Shown here one piece after another: positions 61,861 through 64,000 of a stretch of 64,000 bases of DNA. This DNA comes from Clostridia bacterium (GTDB lineage: Bacteria > Bacillota > Clostridia > Oscillospirales > Acutalibacteraceae). Below the pieces are notes generated by a model that was not told where the DNA came from, did no database searches, and was given only the letters and a program-made list of their open reading frames with translations. Location of the stretch: NCBI GenBank assembly GCA_017399065.1, contig JAFQEL010000007.1:1-64000 (forward strand), written 5' to 3'. The number at the start of each line of letters is the position of its first letter. Positions within the stretch are counted from its first letter, which is position 1. Both the position numbers and the translations under genes were made by a program.

Positions 61861-62957
61861 TGAAAAGTTTATTTTACCGTTTGTTTGCTCTTTTCTTCAA
61901 TATTTCACGCACCCTGTTTGGCTTGAAACCGAACAGGGTTGTGTTGCTTTCGCCGCACAATGCTTCTTTTAATGACAGCCTCGGCGAAGTTAAGGCAGAG
62001 CTTGAAAGGCGAGGCGGTTACGATATAGTTTATATATCACACGCCGATTTTGCTTCAGTACCCAAAGCGATAGTTTTCTTTACAAAAAAAGCATATCTGC
62101 TTGCAACGGCGAAGTATGTTTTTATGAATGATAATTTTATGCCGCTCGGCTATCTGAATTTCCGTGATGAGGCTGTTATTGTACAGCTATGGCATGCAGA
62201 GGGTGCGTTCAAAAAGTTCGGTCTTGATATTGAGCAGACTGCAGATATCCGTGCACGCGAAATTGCGGCAAACGGCAAGCTGACCTATGTTACCTGTTCG
62301 TCAACCGAGGTTGCAGATATCTATGCAAGTGCTTTTGGCGTTGATAAGTCAAAGGTGCTTCCTATAGGCTCACTAAGGGCTGATGTGCTTCTCAAAGCAG
62401 ATAATGCGGAGAGGCTTCGTTCAGAGTTTGAAGAGAAGTATCCGCAGTGTAAGGGCAAAAAAATTGTGCTCTATGCACCTACTTTCCGTGATGACCCTGA
62501 GCTTGATAAAGTTTTCCTTTCATCGTTTGACTATTCGCTTTTTGAAAAAGAGCTTGGCGATACATATTGTTTACTAGTAAGGCTTCATCCGCAGATTCAC
62601 GGTGAAGCACGTATTGACGGTGCAATAGACGTGACGGATTTCAAGAGCATAAACGACCTGACCCTTATCAGCGATATGCTCATTACAGATTACTCGTCTG
62701 TATGTATGGATTTTGTTTTGCTTGACAAGCCTTGCGTATTCTTTGCACCGGACCTTGATGAGTATACTTCGCGCAGACCGTTTTATTATGACTACCGCTC
62801 TTACGTGCCGGGTGAAACCGTAGGCAATACACAAGAGCTTATTGAATGTATAAAGAATGTTGATGTATGCAGCAAAGCGGAAAAATTCAAGTTTACCAAT
62901 TTGAATATGGTTGACGGCAAGTCTGTCGAACGACTGTTTGATATTATTTTCGAATAA
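61860..62957 (+). CDS. CDP-glycerol/ribitol phosphotransferase (TarB/F/L family)
   Basis: A 365-residue enzyme of the Glyphos_transf family: QLWHAEGAFKKFG (with the catalytic His), ...CSSTEVADIYASAFG, VLYAPTFRDD, LLVRLHPQ, and LITDYSSVCMDFVLLDKPCVFFAPDLDEY. It adds glycerol or ribitol phosphate from the CDP-activated form to a growing polymer or its linkage unit. TarI/TarJ beside it suggest ribitol, but primase, polymerase or glycerol transfer cannot be told apart. It shares one base with tarJ. Last gene of the locus. Confidence 0.88.
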   Translation: MKSLFYRLFALFFNISRTLFGLKPNRVVLLSPHNASFNDSLGEVKAELERRGGYDIVYISHADFASVPKAIVFFTKKAYLLATAKYVFMNDNFMPLGYLNFRDEAVIVQLWHAEGAFKKFGLDIEQTADIRAREIAANGKLTYVTCSSTEVADIYASAFGVDKSKVLPIGSLRADVLLKADNAERLRSEFEEKYPQCKGKKIVLYAPTFRDDPELDKVFLSSFDYSLFEKELGDTYCLLVRLHPQIHGEARIDGAIDVTDFKSINDLTLISDMLITDYSSVCMDFVLLDKPCVFFAPDLDEYTSRRPFYYDYRSYVPGETVGNTQELIECIKNVDVCSKAEKFKFTNLNMVDGKSVERLFDIIFE

Positions 62958-63002
62958 GGTTAAGGGCTCCGTTTTTTAGTAGCTTTTTGCGTTAGTTTTT
63001 TC

Positions 63003-63031
63003 TTGAAATTTTTTAGTATCTATTATATTAT
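63003..63031 (+). promoter_or_regulatory. Promoter of the alpha-galactosidase gene
   Basis: TTGAAA (63003-63008), 17 nt, TATTAT (63026-63031). Confidence 0.65.
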
Positions 63032-63057
63032 AAGGGATAAGAAAGAGGTGTATATCA

Positions 63058-64000
63058 ATGCCGATTTGCTTTGACAGCGAAAATAAAATCTTCAAGCTCG
63101 ACACAAAAACGTCAAGCTATATTTTTCAGGTTTTTGAGGAGGATTATCTTATCCACCTCTATTACGGTGCCTATATTCCCGACAACGGCGTAGAAGATCT
63201 TGCAATGCGTTGCTGTAATGCTTCATTCAGCCCTGCAAATGCAGTAATAGGCGAGCACGGCTTCAGCTGTGATTCGTGGCCGTTTGAGTATGCCTGCAAC
63301 GGTACGGGCGATATGCGTATATCAGCACTTGCAATCCGTAATCATCACGGCAACGCTTCAACCGATATCCGTTACGTTTCTCATAAGATTATCAATGGTA
63401 AGCCTGCACTTGAGGGTCTGCCGTCTCTCTATACTATGAGTGATGACGATGCAACAACGCTCGAGGTTGAAACTCTCGACAAGGTTACGGGTGCCAAGGT
63501 TTATCTTTACTATACCGTTTTCGAAAACTACGGTGCGATGACCCGTTGGGTCAAGGTAGAAAACACATCCGACAAGCCTATGGATATTCAGCGTGCATAC
63601 AGTGCTTGTATCGACTTGCCTACAATGAATTACAATATGCTTCATCACTACGGTATGTGGTGTAAGGAACGTACGCTTGTTTCACGCCATCTTGAGCACG
63701 GCATCCAGTCTGTTGCAAGTAAGCGTGGCTCCTCAAGTCATACATACAATCCCTTTGTTGCACTTGCAGACGATAAGGCAACGGAAGATTATGGCGATGT
63801 TTACGGCTTCAACCTTGTTTATAGCGGTAACTTTGCCGCAGATATCGAGGTAGACTTCAACTCCGCCCCCCGTCTTATTATGGGTATCAATCCGACGGAT
63901 TTCTGCTGGCGTCTTGAGTCGGGCGAGTGCTTCACAACACCCGAGCTCGTTATGGTCTATACCGACAGCGGTATCGGCGAAATGAGCCGTATTTTCCACA
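63058..64000 (+). CDS. Alpha-galactosidase GH36 (partial, cut at right edge)
   Basis: The first 314 codons of a gene that runs off the window. AGAGGTG lies 8 nt before the ATG. The visible part is the N-terminal beta-sandwich of glycoside hydrolase family 36: SYIFQVFEEDYLIHLYYGAYIP at 20-40, IGEHGFSCDSWPFEYACNGTGDMR, and TRWVKVENTSDKPMDIQRAYSACIDLP, followed by WCKERTLVSRHLEHGIQSVASKRGSSSHTYNPFVAL and FCWRLESGECFTTPELVMVYTDSG. The catalytic Asp region lies beyond the edge. The enzyme would release galactose from raffinose-type sugars. It has its own promoter. Confidence 0.88.
   Translation, partial: MPICFDSENKIFKLDTKTSSYIFQVFEEDYLIHLYYGAYIPDNGVEDLAMRCCNASFSPANAVIGEHGFSCDSWPFEYACNGTGDMRISALAIRNHHGNASTDIRYVSHKIINGKPALEGLPSLYTMSDDDATTLEVETLDKVTGAKVYLYYTVFENYGAMTRWVKVENTSDKPMDIQRAYSACIDLPTMNYNMLHHYGMWCKERTLVSRHLEHGIQSVASKRGSSSHTYNPFVALADDKATEDYGDVYGFNLVYSGNFAADIEVDFNSAPRLIMGINPTDFCWRLESGECFTTPELVMVYTDSGIGEMSRIFH

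Overview
The window looks like the chromosome of a gut-type Firmicute of class Clostridia, most like Oscillospiraceae/Ruminococcus. This is inferred from the gene content: a type III glutamine synthetase, PadR/HAAS and GntR/ABC modules, a DUF6809-like protein, a Gram-positive wall and teichoic-acid gene set, lipoproteins with lipoboxes, AAGGAGG-type ribosome binding sites and frequent TTG/GTG starts. No database search was possible, so family names rest on motif and sequence recognition. No rRNA, tRNA, CRISPR array or intact insertion sequence was seen.

Layout. Positions 1-11,450 are an AT-rich accessory stretch. It holds a PadR regulator/HAAS membrane protein/secreted beta-helix protein operon (minus), small lipoprotein and membrane genes, a 1,053-residue cell-surface subtilase, and a three-gene minus-strand cassette. 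The promoter of that cassette (TTGACA-N17-TATAAT) carries a Gram-positive LexA (SOS) box inside its spacer. Beside it, divergently, lies a protein with a degenerate LexA/S24-like C-terminal half. Positions 11,480-18,840 hold a peptide-binding lipoprotein/VanZ/RlmD operon, an EF-G-like GTPase with an altered G4 motif, and a cobalamin-riboswitch operon (DUF4430 lipoprotein plus ECF S component) that is a candidate B12 uptake system. Positions 18,900-29,100 cover nitrogen assimilation (gdhA, glnN), a GntR/ABC module whose permease carries a very large ectodomain, a HEAT-like gene between dispersed repeats, and a secreted DNase-I-fold enzyme.

Positions 29,120-31,831 are the conserved rpmH-rnpA-yidD-yidC-jag operon, here without dnaA beside it. 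Then come radC, an asnA-argF-comF operon with a terminator-like hairpin in its leader, a HAD phosphatase and acyl-CoA synthetase pair, a membrane-bound XRE regulator, an acyltransferase, and tandem ileS-valS. After these lie a cysteine-rich LytTR regulator facing a large sigma factor, then nth and galM.

From 50,799 to the right edge almost everything is on the plus strand and concerns the cell envelope: a double-FHA protein, FtsW/RodA, a class B penicillin-binding protein, an amidase and two bacterial PH-domain proteins. A teichoic-acid-like locus follows, with two GT2 enzymes, an ABC exporter, TarI, TarJ and a CDP-polyol phosphotransferase. An alpha-galactosidase cut by the right edge ends the window.

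The signals most worth following are the LexA-controlled cassette at 8,737-10,261, the riboswitch-controlled DUF4430/ECF pair at 17,619-18,834, the cysteine-cluster LytTR protein, and the ABC permease with a duplicated extracytoplasmic region.
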